Source: an uncultured Lachnospiraceae bacterium (GTDB taxonomy: Bacteria; Bacillota; Clostridia; Lachnospirales; Lachnospiraceae). Taken from it: DNA of 64,000 bases. The notes under the pieces were generated by a model that saw only the letters and a list, made by a program, of their open reading frames with translations, did no database searches and was not told where the DNA came from. The number at the start of each line of letters is the position of its first letter. The stretch's first letter is position 1. The position numbers were made by a program, and so were the translations under genes. This document shows positions 45,673 through 52,653 of this stretch, piece by piece. The stretch is taken from NCBI GenBank assembly GCA_944380185.1, contig CALWGV010000038.1, positions 124,001 to 188,000 of the forward strand, in the 5' to 3' direction.

Positions 45673-47901
45673 TTATTCGCCCAGAATCGCCTCTCTGGCC
45701 ATGCTGCCGGCATATACGCCCGAGGTCATGCAGCCCACGACATGGGAGCCCAGACCGATGTTGAGCAGGGTAAAGCAGTTGCCGGAGCCGGCGCCGCCGC
45801 AGGCATAGAGGTTTTCTATAGGTTCTCCGCCGTTGGTAAGCGTTACATTCAGATTTTCATCGGTGTAAACGGCAATGTCGATACCGCCGGTGGAAATGGC
45901 ATTTACCTGAACAGCGTAATAAGGCCCGGTAAGGACAGGAGACATATTTTCCGCAGCGGTCCCAAAGACCGTATCCCCGCCGTTTTCGTAATCCGTATTA
46001 TACTGTTCCACTGTGGCAGTCAGATTTTCCGCCGGAACGCCGATCTGTTCCGCCAGCTCCTCCAGCGTATCGGCAGACCATGCCAGGCCGTTGGACGCCA
46101 AGAAATCGTAGAAGCGTACCCCCTCATGGGTGCTGTCAAATATCATATAGCATTTGCCGCCCAGCCCGGCGATGGTCATCGCCATGCCGGCGCCGCGATC
46201 CGTCTCATCAGCGAAACGCTGACCCTCCGTATTCACAAACATCCCCGGCATACTGCTGTAGAGCAGATGCTCTTCCCCGTAGTGTGCCAGCGTACTGTTG
46301 TATCCCAAAACAATGTGTCCGTCGCTGATGGCCTCATGGACATCGTTGACCTCTCCGCCCAGTCCCGTGATCTGTTTCTGGGCAAAGCTTTGGTTGGCCG
46401 CTGTCTCGGCGCCGATCACATTCCCGTATACCTCAGGCAGATACATGGAGATGGTCTCGTCATCAAAGCCCGCGTAACCCGTCGCCAGAATAATCTTATC
46501 CGCATAGATATTGTAGCTGTGCTCATGGTCCTGCACGGCAACACCGGTGCAGGTATTGCCATCCATAATCAGGCTGGTAGCCGTGGTCTCATAGCGGATC
46601 TCCACCCCTGCATCATTGAGAATATCCGTCATCGTCTGGCCAAAGAAGGCTCCGCCCCCATAGATGTCATAGCCATTATCACCGGATCTCTCGCCGGTCT
46701 GCGGGTCCGCAATCACGCTGCTGGAAGTATAGGGGGCTGCTTCCCCTGCCACCAGACGCGACGAGCTGGCCAGATAGGCGTCAGAACCGGTCAGATAAAA
46801 GCCGCGGTTCATCAGACCGTTCAGCGTGTCATCCGTCAATTCCGCCAGATTCCGCATCAGATTGTCATTGATCACCTCACTGTATTGGGGATACAAATCC
46901 TCCAGGGAATCCACCAGCGTGTCCGCCGTCCAGGAATGCCCTGTCTCCTCGTTGAGGGAAGTGCCGAAATAGCTGGCGATATAGCCGCCGCAGATAGCCA
47001 TGTTGCCGCCGATATATCCATTGGCCTCGACGATCATCACGTCCAGACCGCTGTCCGTGTCAGACAGAGATGAGTCCGTCTTGGCAGCCAGGGCCGCCGT
47101 AGAACCGGAGGTGCCTCCGCCCACCACCAGCACATCCACGGTCACATCCTCTCCCTGGGTCACCGAGGTCTCTTTGGACCAGTCGCCGAGGTTTGCGCCG
47201 GCCTGAACCAGGCAGTCGCTGACCGCGCTCAGTATAGCTGAGCTGGTCATCGTCGCGCCCGTCACCGCATCGACGGCCACAGACTGATTGTCGATAATCC
47301 GCTGAGGCAGAATACCGATGGCTGCTTCGCTGACATAGGGTGAATCGTCGGACTCCACGACATTGACCGACTCAATAGCATTTTCCGACACCGTCACCTC
47401 CACTGTCAAATCATGCTTGGCCCCATGGGCTGTGGCCCTGTAGGTTCCCGCCGTCATCTGTCCGTCTCCTCCGTTTCCCGCCGCCTGATTCAGCGCATCC
47501 TCCACGGCTGCCATGACGCCATTGGACGTAACTGTAGCACCGGACACCCCATCGATATCCGCCGACTGTGCTTCCATAATCTGAGAAGCCAGCGTCTGCG
47601 CCGCACTTTCACCTACTCTGTCTGCGTCCTCCCCGGACACGTCAAGCTCCACATTGGTGATGGAATTCTCATCCACAGTGATGGTAGCCGTTACCGTGCC
47701 ATGCATACCGGTGCCGCTTCCCGTGTATGTGCCAGGCATATAGCCTCCCTGGACTTCTCCCGTTTCAGTCCCGCTTGTCTCAGAAGACTCGGGTATGCCC
47801 GGAGCACTCGTTCCCTCTGTCTGCGCAGAACATCCCGCCAGCAGTCCCACTGTCATCCCTGCCGCGCAGAGCACAGAGAGCACTCTTCTCATTGTTCTCA
47901 T
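45673..47901 (-). CDS. Extracellular flavinylated FAD-dependent reductase (lipoprotein, fumarate-reductase-like)
   Basis: A 742-residue secreted lipoprotein: signal peptide ending LLAGC (lipid-modified Cys24), then a Ser/Thr/Gly linker. Two FMN_bind domains carry the flavinylation sites DGVSGAT (117-123) and DAVTGAT (211-217), where ApbE attaches FMN to Thr. From about residue 254 there is a FAD_binding_2 domain (VDVLVVGGGTSGSTAALAA, VNAISTGGIDI) ending YACGGAGSGNCFTLLNIGLG. Such proteins receive electrons from outside-facing flavin chains and reduce fumarate, urocanate or other acceptors. The strong site AAGGAGG defines the start. No ApbE gene is in view. The acceptor is unknown. Confidence 0.92.
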   Translation of the reverse strand: MRTMRRVLSVLCAAGMTVGLLAGCSAQTEGTSAPGIPESSETSGTETGEVQGGYMPGTYTGSGTGMHGTVTATITVDENSITNVELDVSGEDADRVGESAAQTLASQIMEAQSADIDGVSGATVTSNGVMAAVEDALNQAAGNGGDGQMTAGTYRATAHGAKHDLTVEVTVSENAIESVNVVESDDSPYVSEAAIGILPQRIIDNQSVAVDAVTGATMTSSAILSAVSDCLVQAGANLGDWSKETSVTQGEDVTVDVLVVGGGTSGSTAALAAKTDSSLSDTDSGLDVMIVEANGYIGGNMAICGGYIASYFGTSLNEETGHSWTADTLVDSLEDLYPQYSEVINDNLMRNLAELTDDTLNGLMNRGFYLTGSDAYLASSSRLVAGEAAPYTSSSVIADPQTGERSGDNGYDIYGGGAFFGQTMTDILNDAGVEIRYETTATSLIMDGNTCTGVAVQDHEHSYNIYADKIILATGYAGFDDETISMYLPEVYGNVIGAETAANQSFAQKQITGLGGEVNDVHEAISDGHIVLGYNSTLAHYGEEHLLYSSMPGMFVNTEGQRFADETDRGAGMAMTIAGLGGKCYMIFDSTHEGVRFYDFLASNGLAWSADTLEELAEQIGVPAENLTATVEQYNTDYENGGDTVFGTAAENMSPVLTGPYYAVQVNAISTGGIDIAVYTDENLNVTLTNGGEPIENLYACGGAGSGNCFTLLNIGLGSHVVGCMTSGVYAGSMAREAILGE

Positions 47902-47921
47902 TTTGCTTTCCTCCTTGTTTG

Positions 47922-47984
47922 AACACATTGTTAAGACATTGTGTTAACATACATCATAATAGCAGTAAAATGACACAGTGTCAA
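47922..47984 (-). promoter_or_regulatory. Promoter and operators of the flavinylated reductase gene
   Basis: On the minus strand TTGACA (47979-47984), 17 bases, TATTAT (47956-47961). The perfect palindrome TGACACAGTGTCA (47971-47983) overlaps the -35. An inverted repeat AACACATTGT / ACATTGTGTT (47922-47931 and 47936-47945, one mismatch) lies at the transcription start. Both look like TetR-type operators. Confidence 0.75.
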
Positions 47985-48083
47985 TACTTTATGTATAATT
48001 TTGTGCTGTTCTTCCTCGTGCTCTCCCTATAGAGCTTTCCGCACCTTATCCGCCCCTGCTGCCAATCATCCTGCCAAAAAGGG

Positions 48084-48116
48084 CAAAAAAACAGAGAGCT
48101 GCTTTCAGCTCCCTGT
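48084..48116 (-). terminator. Terminator of the S4-yabP-yabQ-divIC operon
   Basis: ACAGGGAGCTG and CAGCTCTCTGT pair with one mismatch around AAAG, followed on the minus strand by T7. Confidence 0.8.
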
Positions 48117-48143
48117 CCGGCTTCTCTGCTTAGTTATTCTCTG

Positions 48144-48449
48144 TCAATCCTCAGGCTTCAGTATAATCTCATTGGGATTGACCAGCCCCAGTTTTTCCTT
48201 GGCCTCCTGCTCGATGTACTGCTTGCTCTGGGTGTAGACCTTTTCTTCCTCCAGTTCCTGGGTCCTGGCTTTCTCGGCCTCCAGTTCCTGCTGTACTGCC
48301 TCCAGTCTTGCGCTGTACTCGTCGCTGCGCTTCTGCAGCTGCACGGTCTGATAGCCCAGCACGGCGAGGAGGGCGCACACCACCAGGATGATGCCCAGCA
48401 TGGCCGTCCTGTTTTGTCTCTTTTTCTTCTTTTTCGCGTATCCGGCCAT
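48144..48449 (-). CDS. divIC: Septum formation initiator DivIC/FtsB family protein
   Basis: A 101-residue bitopic cell-division protein: a Lys/Arg-rich cytoplasmic N-terminus, one membrane helix (TAMLGIILVVCALLAVLGY, about 16-35), then an extracellular coiled coil (LQKRSDEYSARLEAVQQELE) and the short FtsB-like C-terminal block (EQEAKEKLGLVNPNEIIL). It acts with FtsL and DivIB/FtsQ at the septum. Position between yabQ and spoIIE is the conserved one. GGAGG precedes the ATG. The yabQ frame runs through most of this gene in another phase. Confidence 0.92.
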   Translation of the reverse strand: MAGYAKKKKKRQNRTAMLGIILVVCALLAVLGYQTVQLQKRSDEYSARLEAVQQELEAEKARTQELEEEKVYTQSKQYIEQEAKEKLGLVNPNEIILKPED

Positions 48450-48870
48450 CCTGCACCTCCGTTTCCTGTTCGCCGCATTTTTTCTTAAATTTTTCTTTTA
48501 TTTTAGCGGATTTTTTCTTACTTTTCAACCGGTTTCGGCAGGAATTTCGTATCTTTTTCATCCCCCGCCATACCGGCGCCAGCAAAAATATCAGCAGCCG
48601 ATGAATCAGCAGCTGATAGACGCCTGCACCCACGCCAAAGCCAGCAAGAGTATACCAGCGGATTGTCCCGTCGTTGGTTCGCAGAATCATCCCAAAAATT
48701 GCCACCGCGCAGACTGTCCAGAACACCAGGTCCTCTATTCCTGTCCACAGGCGCCCATGAGGAAACAGCAGCCTCCACAGGCGCGGCAGCTCATAGACCG
48801 CTGCTATTCCCATGCCGAACAAGGCGCAGGCCGCCAGCAGGCGCAGCTCTTCCGTGATCACTGCGCTCAT
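48169..48870 (-). CDS. yabQ: Spore cortex protein YabQ with long overlap into divIC
   Basis: Sporulation membrane protein needed for cortex formation in Bacillus. The first ~110 residues are typical: MSAVITEELRLLAACALFGM, then LFPHGRLWTGIEDLVFWTVC and RWYTLAGFGVGAGVYQLLIHRLL, giving four membrane helices. A Lys-rich stretch follows. The frame has no stop before divIC and runs 281 bp through it to 48169, so the last ~90 residues are an out-of-phase reading of divIC. Either the tail is tolerated or a native stop was lost. Expression depends on yabP just upstream (4 bp gap). Confidence 0.82.
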   Translation of the reverse strand: MSAVITEELRLLAACALFGMGIAAVYELPRLWRLLFPHGRLWTGIEDLVFWTVCAVAIFGMILRTNDGTIRWYTLAGFGVGAGVYQLLIHRLLIFLLAPVWRGMKKIRNSCRNRLKSKKKSAKIKEKFKKKCGEQETEVQDGRIREKEEKETKQDGHAGHHPGGVRPPRRAGLSDRAAAEAQRRVQRKTGGSTAGTGGRESQDPGTGGRKGLHPEQAVHRAGGQGKTGAGQSQ

Positions 48871-48873
48871 AGG

Positions 48874-49182
48874 CTAGCGGAAAAGCCGTCCCAATAGGGA
48901 TTCTCCCTGTTTTTTATAGGTTCCCACATCGGAATAGGTCAGACTGTCGATCTTTCCGCTTACATCCACCTCGCCCTTCTCTAACGTCAGGCGATTGACA
49001 TGCAGGTCACTGCCCCGAATGCTGAGCATGCCGCCTCCGGTCTCCAAAAGAACCTCCGTCACATCGAAGGCCAGCACATCCTTGACCCCGGTGATGGCGG
49101 CGTTCTCCCTGTTGATCAGATTTACCCGATGAGCCTGATTCTGTCCTCTGGCTGCAGGACTGCTCTTTTCTTCCAATGCCAT
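48874..49182 (-). CDS. yabP: Sporulation protein YabP
   Basis: A 102-residue YabP/YqfC family protein. The core NRENAAITGVKDVLAFDV, SIRGSDLHVNRLTLEKGEVDV and GKIDSLTYSD is diagnostic. Made in the mother cell in Bacillus and needed for correct spore envelope assembly together with YqfC/YabQ-type proteins. The ATG at 49182 is preceded by GGGAGG at eight bases; a longer start at 49260 would add a Cys/Trp-rich piece without homology and is not used. Confidence 0.92.
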   Translation of the reverse strand: MALEEKSSPAARGQNQAHRVNLINRENAAITGVKDVLAFDVTEVLLETGGGMLSIRGSDLHVNRLTLEKGEVDVSGKIDSLTYSDVGTYKKQGESLLGRLFR

Positions 49183-49281
49183 AGTCGCATCCTCCCGGCT
49201 GCAGGTCACAGACCTGCCTCTTTCCACCATTATATGCCGGAGGGGACAAAACCAGAACAAAAAGGCCGCGGATCTTTGTCT

Positions 49282-49521
49282 CTACAGATATTTAAACAAT
49301 TCTCCTGCCTCCTCCTTCTTTGTAGTCTCCTGGATATTCAGCACCTGAATTTTCACCGGACGGCTGCCAAACTGCACCTCGATGATATCTCCCACCTTTA
49401 CCTCCGCCGAGGCCTTGGCCGGCCTGTCGTTGATCTTCACCCGCCCTGCATCGCAGGCTTCATTGGCCACCGTGCGTCTTTTGATCACTCGTGAAACCTT
49501 TAAAAACTTATCCAATCTCAT
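49282..49521 (-). CDS. rqcP: S4 domain RNA-binding protein (RqcP/YabO, Hsp15-like)
   Basis: A 79-residue protein that is almost only an S4 domain: MRLDKFLKVSRVIKRRTVA, then ACDAGRVKINDRPAKAS and VKVGDIIEVQFG. In Bacillus the homologue YabO (RqcP) binds the 50S subunit in ribosome-associated quality control and helps RqcH add alanine tails to stalled chains. It sits 99 bp upstream of yabP, after the hup terminator. Confidence 0.92.
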   Translation of the reverse strand: MRLDKFLKVSRVIKRRTVANEACDAGRVKINDRPAKASAEVKVGDIIEVQFGSRPVKIQVLNIQETTKKEEAGELFKYL

Positions 49522-49571
49522 TGCTTCTCTCCTTTTCCGGCATATTCGTCTTTGCCCAAACCCTTCATATG

Positions 49572-49598
49572 GAAAAAGGGCGGCCGCAGCCGCCCTTT
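49572..49598 (-). terminator. Terminator of the HU gene
   Basis: AAAGGGCGGC and GCCGCCCTTT form a perfect 10-bp stem with a 4-base loop; the minus strand continues with T5. It lies 17 bases after the hup stop. Confidence 0.88.
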
Positions 49599-49614
49599 CT
49601 ATGCTCGTCCTCGT

Positions 49615-49890
49615 TTACGCGTTGACCTGATCCTTCAGAGCCTTTCCCGCCTTGAACTTGGGAACTCTGGAAGCTGCAATGGTCATCGTCTCGCCGCTTC
49701 GAGGGTTTCTGCCCTCTCTGGCAGGTCTGTCAACCACTTCGAAGGTACCAAAGCCTACCAGCTGCACCTTGCCGCCATTAACCAGCTCCTCGGTCACAAC
49801 ATCAGCATAAGCCTTGACAGCCTTCTCGGCATCTTTCTTGGATAAACCGGCCTTCTCTGCGACGGCTGCGATAAACTCAGTCTTATTCAT
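49615..49890 (-). CDS. hup: HU family DNA-binding protein
   Basis: A 91-residue nucleoid protein: MNKTEFIAAVAEKAGLSKKD, then VQLVGFGTFEVVDRPAREGRNPRSGETM (the DNA-minor-groove arm with RNP), and FKAGKALKDQV at the end. The full length and all motifs of HU are present. A strong promoter (TTGACA-17-TATAAA) and AGGAGG indicate high expression. The place between mazG and the S4 gene is conserved in clostridia. Confidence 0.97.
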   Translation of the reverse strand: MNKTEFIAAVAEKAGLSKKDAEKAVKAYADVVTEELVNGGKVQLVGFGTFEVVDRPAREGRNPRSGETMTIAASRVPKFKAGKALKDQVNA

Positions 49891-49938
49891 AATTTCCTCC
49901 TAAAACAAAAATGATTTCTATGTGTTATCTGCTATCTA

Positions 49939-49967
49939 TTTATACTCGTTACCGCTATGTTTGTCAA
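49939..49967 (-). promoter_or_regulatory. Strong promoter of hup
   Basis: On the minus strand TTGACA (49962-49967), 17 bases, TATAAA (49939-49944), about 45 bases upstream of the start codon. Confidence 0.85.
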
Positions 49968-50061
49968 GGCCTTTTTCACCCTCCGATGCCCAGAAAATAT
50001 ATGATTTCAGGGCCTTTGCGCCTTCTTCTCCTCTCGAGGCTTCTTTTTTTGTAAACCTCTG

Positions 50062-50466
50062 TCAGATTTTGTTCTTCCGGTCCCGTTCCTCCGCCTTGAC
50101 CTGTTCCCACAGCTGCAGGCACTCCTCCGGTGTGCGCGCCACTGCATCGCCAAATACATGAGGATGACGGCGAATCATCTTGCGGCTTACCGTATCGATC
50201 ACATCCTCCAGTGTAAATTCCCCCAGTTCCCGGGCTATCTGGCTGTGCATAAGCACCTGCAGCAGGACGTCGCCCAGCTCCTCGCACAGATTCTCCAGAT
50301 CCCCCTTCTGAATGGCTTCCACCACTTCTTGTGCTTCATTCGTCATACAGGGAATCAGGGACTCATGCGTCTGCTCCCGATCCCAGGGACAGCCGTCCTC
50401 CGCCCGCAGCCTGGCAACGATTTCTTTCAGCTCGTCGAATGTATATTTCTCTTTCTTTGTCTCCAT
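50062..50466 (-). CDS. mazG: Nucleoside triphosphate pyrophosphohydrolase MazG (single domain)
   Basis: A 134-residue house-cleaning NTP pyrophosphatase. GCPWDREQTHESL, then TNEAQEVVEAI, LCEELGDVLLQVLMHSQIA (the EExxE...ExxD metal sites) and RRHPHVFGD are all present. This is the single-domain form, in contrast to the SAM-methylase fusion of Bacillus YabN. The ATG at 50466 follows GGGGAGG; a much longer in-frame reading reaching 50976 is antisense to the next gene and is rejected. An extended -10 (TGCTATACT, 50515-50523) lies upstream. Confidence 0.93.
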   Translation of the reverse strand: METKKEKYTFDELKEIVARLRAEDGCPWDREQTHESLIPCMTNEAQEVVEAIQKGDLENLCEELGDVLLQVLMHSQIARELGEFTLEDVIDTVSRKMIRRHPHVFGDAVARTPEECLQLWEQVKAEERDRKNKI

Positions 50467-50514
50467 AAAGCCTCCCCGCCGGTTCGGGCGTTTTCTTTCC
50501 TTTTGTTTTCCTTC

Positions 50515-50523
50515 AGTATAGCA
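50515..50523 (-). promoter_or_regulatory. Extended -10 promoter of mazG
   Basis: The minus strand reads TGCTATACT about 50 bases before the mazG start, with no good -35. The same nonamer occurs at 8891-8899 and 38859-38867. Confidence 0.45.
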
Positions 50524-50668
50524 CGGTTTTGCAGAAGAAGGAACACAAAAATGATTGACAAACTCCTCCCGCCACTGCACAATGAAAGCAAACAGGAAAT
50601 ACCCTCCGGGCATACCTGATGCCCAAAAAGCCTGGGCAATAACAAGGACAAGGAAAGGAGATTTTGCC

Positions 50669-51028
50669 ATGGAAAACCATAACGAGCTGATATCGGTATT
50701 GCAGGAGATAAAGGAAGAAAATAAGCGGCAGCAGACCCTTCTCGAAAGGCAGTGCCGGCTGACCCGAAATCTGGGGCTGCTGTTTTTATGTCTGGTAGCT
50801 GCAGTGGTCATTTCGCTGGCCACTTTGCTCCCCCGCGCCGTTTCTACCTTGAACGAGCTGAACGTGGTCGTCTCCAACACCCAGGAAATCACGCAGCAGC
50901 TCAAAGACGCCAACCTTGAGGGCACAATCAATAATTTGGAGGCCATAGACATTGAGACACTGAACAGAGCCATCAACGACCTCTATCAGGTGATCAATCC
51001 CCTGGCCTCCCTCTTCTCACGGGATTAG
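50669..51028 (+). CDS. Small membrane protein with coiled coil, unknown function
   Basis: A 119-residue protein on the strand opposite its neighbours. The N-terminal 30 residues are a charged helix (SVLQEIKEENKRQQTLLERQ), then one membrane helix (LGLLFLCLVAAVVISLATLL, about 35-55) and an amphipathic outside region with Asn/Leu periodicity (LNELNVVVSNTQEITQQL). AGGAAAGGAG precedes the ATG at 50669. The heptad-like outside part may oligomerise. No family was recognised. It lies between spoVT and mazG, where Bacillus has the flippase-like yabM. Confidence 0.75.
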   Translation: MENHNELISVLQEIKEENKRQQTLLERQCRLTRNLGLLFLCLVAAVVISLATLLPRAVSTLNELNVVVSNTQEITQQLKDANLEGTINNLEAIDIETLNRAINDLYQVINPLASLFSRD

Positions 51029-51044
51029 CCCGCCTTCCGATTTT

Positions 51045-51084
51045 GAGGCGTCACGGGGCAGCGAAACCGCCCCCTTCACGCCTC
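51045..51084. terminator. Possible shared hairpin between spoVT and the small membrane gene
   Basis: GAGGCGT...ACGCCTC with an inner GGGGC/CCCCC pairing forms a long stem at the convergent ends. No T run follows on either strand, so termination is uncertain. Confidence 0.3.
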
Positions 51085-51621
51085 CATCTGGCGGCCCAGG
51101 AAGCTGGCCGCCGTAGCAGCCAGCTTCTGCTCCGTATCGCCCATTTTGGCTCTGGCCTCCCTGGACAGCAGAATCACCGCACCGATGGCATCTCCCTCCG
51201 AGAGGATGACCTGTATGGTCTGCGCCGTGTACTCATCCTTATCTCCCTCTGCCACCTGCACAAACTTCCTGTCTTCCTTCACCGCCGTATTGTTCTCCCG
51301 GTTCAGAATCATCTGTTCTAATCCCTTGCTGATAGACTTCTGCAGCAGATCTTTTTTGCCTCCGGCCACGGCGATAACCTGATCCCGGTCCGTGATGCAC
51401 ACCGCAAGCCCCGTAGTCTGATTGAGCGCCTCCGCATACTGCTTGGCAAAGGCCCCCATCTCTGCCATGGGAGAATACTTTTTCAGGATAATCTCCCCCT
51501 CCCGGTCAGTAAAAATCTCTAGGGGAGTGCCCTCCCGAAGCCGCAGGGTACGCCGAATCTCCTTGGGCACCACGACGCGGCCCAGGTCGTCTATTCTTCG
51601 CACGATTCCAGTTGCTTTCAT
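51076..51621 (-). CDS. spoVT: Stage V sporulation protein T
   Basis: Forespore regulator of sigma-G dependent genes. The 181 residues contain an AbrB-type swapped-hairpin DNA-binding domain (1-50: MKATGIVRRIDDLGRVVVPK, then RRTLRLREGTPLEIFTD) and a GAF domain (55-181: GLAVCITDRDQVIAVAGG, QVILSEGDAIGAVILLS). Full length. The start codon at 51621 follows T8 after AGGAGG, and the ribosome site lies in the inner arm of a 17-bp inverted repeat. Confidence 0.96.
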   Translation of the reverse strand: MKATGIVRRIDDLGRVVVPKEIRRTLRLREGTPLEIFTDREGEIILKKYSPMAEMGAFAKQYAEALNQTTGLAVCITDRDQVIAVAGGKKDLLQKSISKGLEQMILNRENNTAVKEDRKFVQVAEGDKDEYTAQTIQVILSEGDAIGAVILLSREARAKMGDTEQKLAATAASFLGRQMEA

Positions 51622-51626
51622 AAAAA

Positions 51627-51703
51627 AAATTCCTCCATTTTACGTTCTGACATTTATCTTCCACGTTGTCGATAGATGTATTATCTGTAAAATGGAGGAA
51701 TTT
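51627..51703 (-). promoter_or_regulatory. 17-bp inverted repeat joining traX end and spoVT ribosome site
   Basis: AAATTCCTCCATTTTAC and GTAAAATGGAGGAATTT (51627-51643, 51687-51703) are exact inverse copies, 43 bases apart. On the minus strand the second arm ends in T8 and carries GGAGG just before the spoVT ATG. A sigma-G-like promoter (GTATAA at 51702-51707, GATAATA at 51679-51685, 16 bases) has the outer arm as its spacer. Confidence 0.75.
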
Positions 51704-51713
51704 ATACTTGACT

Positions 51714-52430
51714 TCAAGCAATCTGTTGAATCAGATAAATGATCCACAGGTGCACCGGATAGAACCAGTAAAAAGTCCATTTGATCAGGCGGCTCTTTCG
51801 CCCCCGCCTGCCGCGATAGCACAAAAGCAGCGGGATAACCAGGAAAACGCCGAACCGTCTGGCATAGGATGTGGTGGCCATACCATAGATAAACGGCTGA
51901 AGCAGATACAGGCAGGCCACCGCCACAAAAGAAACCATCTGCAGGCGCACATTTCCGTAGAAAACGCCAAACCCCAGAATCCACAGCACGGCGATATAAT
52001 TCCAGTTGGCCGAATAGGCCAAAAGACAGCAGCCTGCCACAATGCACAGCCGCAGCCACAGCGGCAGCTCCTTTTTCTCAAAGGCAGCCAGCGCTGCCAG
52101 CCCCGCAAACAGCGCCACCATCACATCGGTGGCCTCCCAAAAACGCCAGACGTCATATCCAAAGCACAGATTATAAGGAAAATGGGCGATAATTGCCATC
52201 AGAAGGAGACGACCCATATATTTTTTCAGATTTGAAGTGTGATGATAGCCTTCCGCAATCAAATAGCACATGATTGGAGCCGCCATTCGGCCGATCAGCC
52301 GCAGAAGCCAGCGTCCTGCCATATCCTGCGGCATAAAGACCGCCACACAGTGATCCAGCGTCATCGCTGCAATGGCAATAATTTTTAATTGATTTCCCGT
52401 TAATTCTAAGCCGTGCTTTTTTTCATCCAT
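51714..52430 (-). CDS. TraX family membrane protein (acyltransferase-like)
   Basis: A 238-residue polytopic protein of the TraX family. The opening LTGNQLKIIAIAAMTLDHCVAVF with the conserved Asp-His, then RLIGRMAAPIMCYLIAEGYHHTSN, and SANWNYIAVLWILGFGVFYGN are family features; about eight helices are predicted. TraX N-acetylates F-pilin in E. coli, but chromosomal homologues in Firmicutes have no known target. A hairpin leader is upstream and the spoVT inverted repeat starts 11 bases after the stop. Confidence 0.88.
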   Translation of the reverse strand: MDEKKHGLELTGNQLKIIAIAAMTLDHCVAVFMPQDMAGRWLLRLIGRMAAPIMCYLIAEGYHHTSNLKKYMGRLLLMAIIAHFPYNLCFGYDVWRFWEATDVMVALFAGLAALAAFEKKELPLWLRLCIVAGCCLLAYSANWNYIAVLWILGFGVFYGNVRLQMVSFVAVACLYLLQPFIYGMATTSYARRFGVFLVIPLLLCYRGRRGRKSRLIKWTFYWFYPVHLWIIYLIQQIA

Positions 52431-52450
52431 CTTTTGTGCCTTGCCGAAAC

Positions 52451-52481
52451 AACGGCAGCCGGAACAGTTCCAACTGCCGTT
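52451..52481 (-). promoter_or_regulatory. Hairpin in the traX leader
   Basis: AACGGCAG and CTGCCGTT, with an inner GGAAC/GTTCC pairing, form a compound stem about 20 bases before the traX start. No T run follows. It may stabilise the leader or act as an operator. Confidence 0.35.
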
Positions 52482-52607
52482 AATTTATTATTTGTTTTGA
52501 AAACCGGTTGAATATAAATGCTTTGGGAACAAAATACATTTTGTCCTCTATGTTGCATTATATAGGCATTGCAGCCCGCTGTCTAATACCTATGGTGAAT
52601 ATTTTGT

Positions 52608-52640
52608 GAAAAAACTTTGAATTATTTTTGTCTTCAAAGT
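52608..52640 (-). terminator. Terminator after the VanX-like gene
   Basis: ACTTTGAA and TTCAAAGT (52614-52621, 52633-52640) pair around an 11-base loop; the minus strand continues with T6. Confidence 0.65.
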
Positions 52641-52653
52641 ATCAAAGCAAATA

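Noticed and set aside
50467..50976. N-terminal extension of MazG by 170 residues
   Set aside because: The extension is antisense to the small membrane protein gene (50669-51028), has no homology, and lies upstream of the GGGGAGG site that defines the MazG start.
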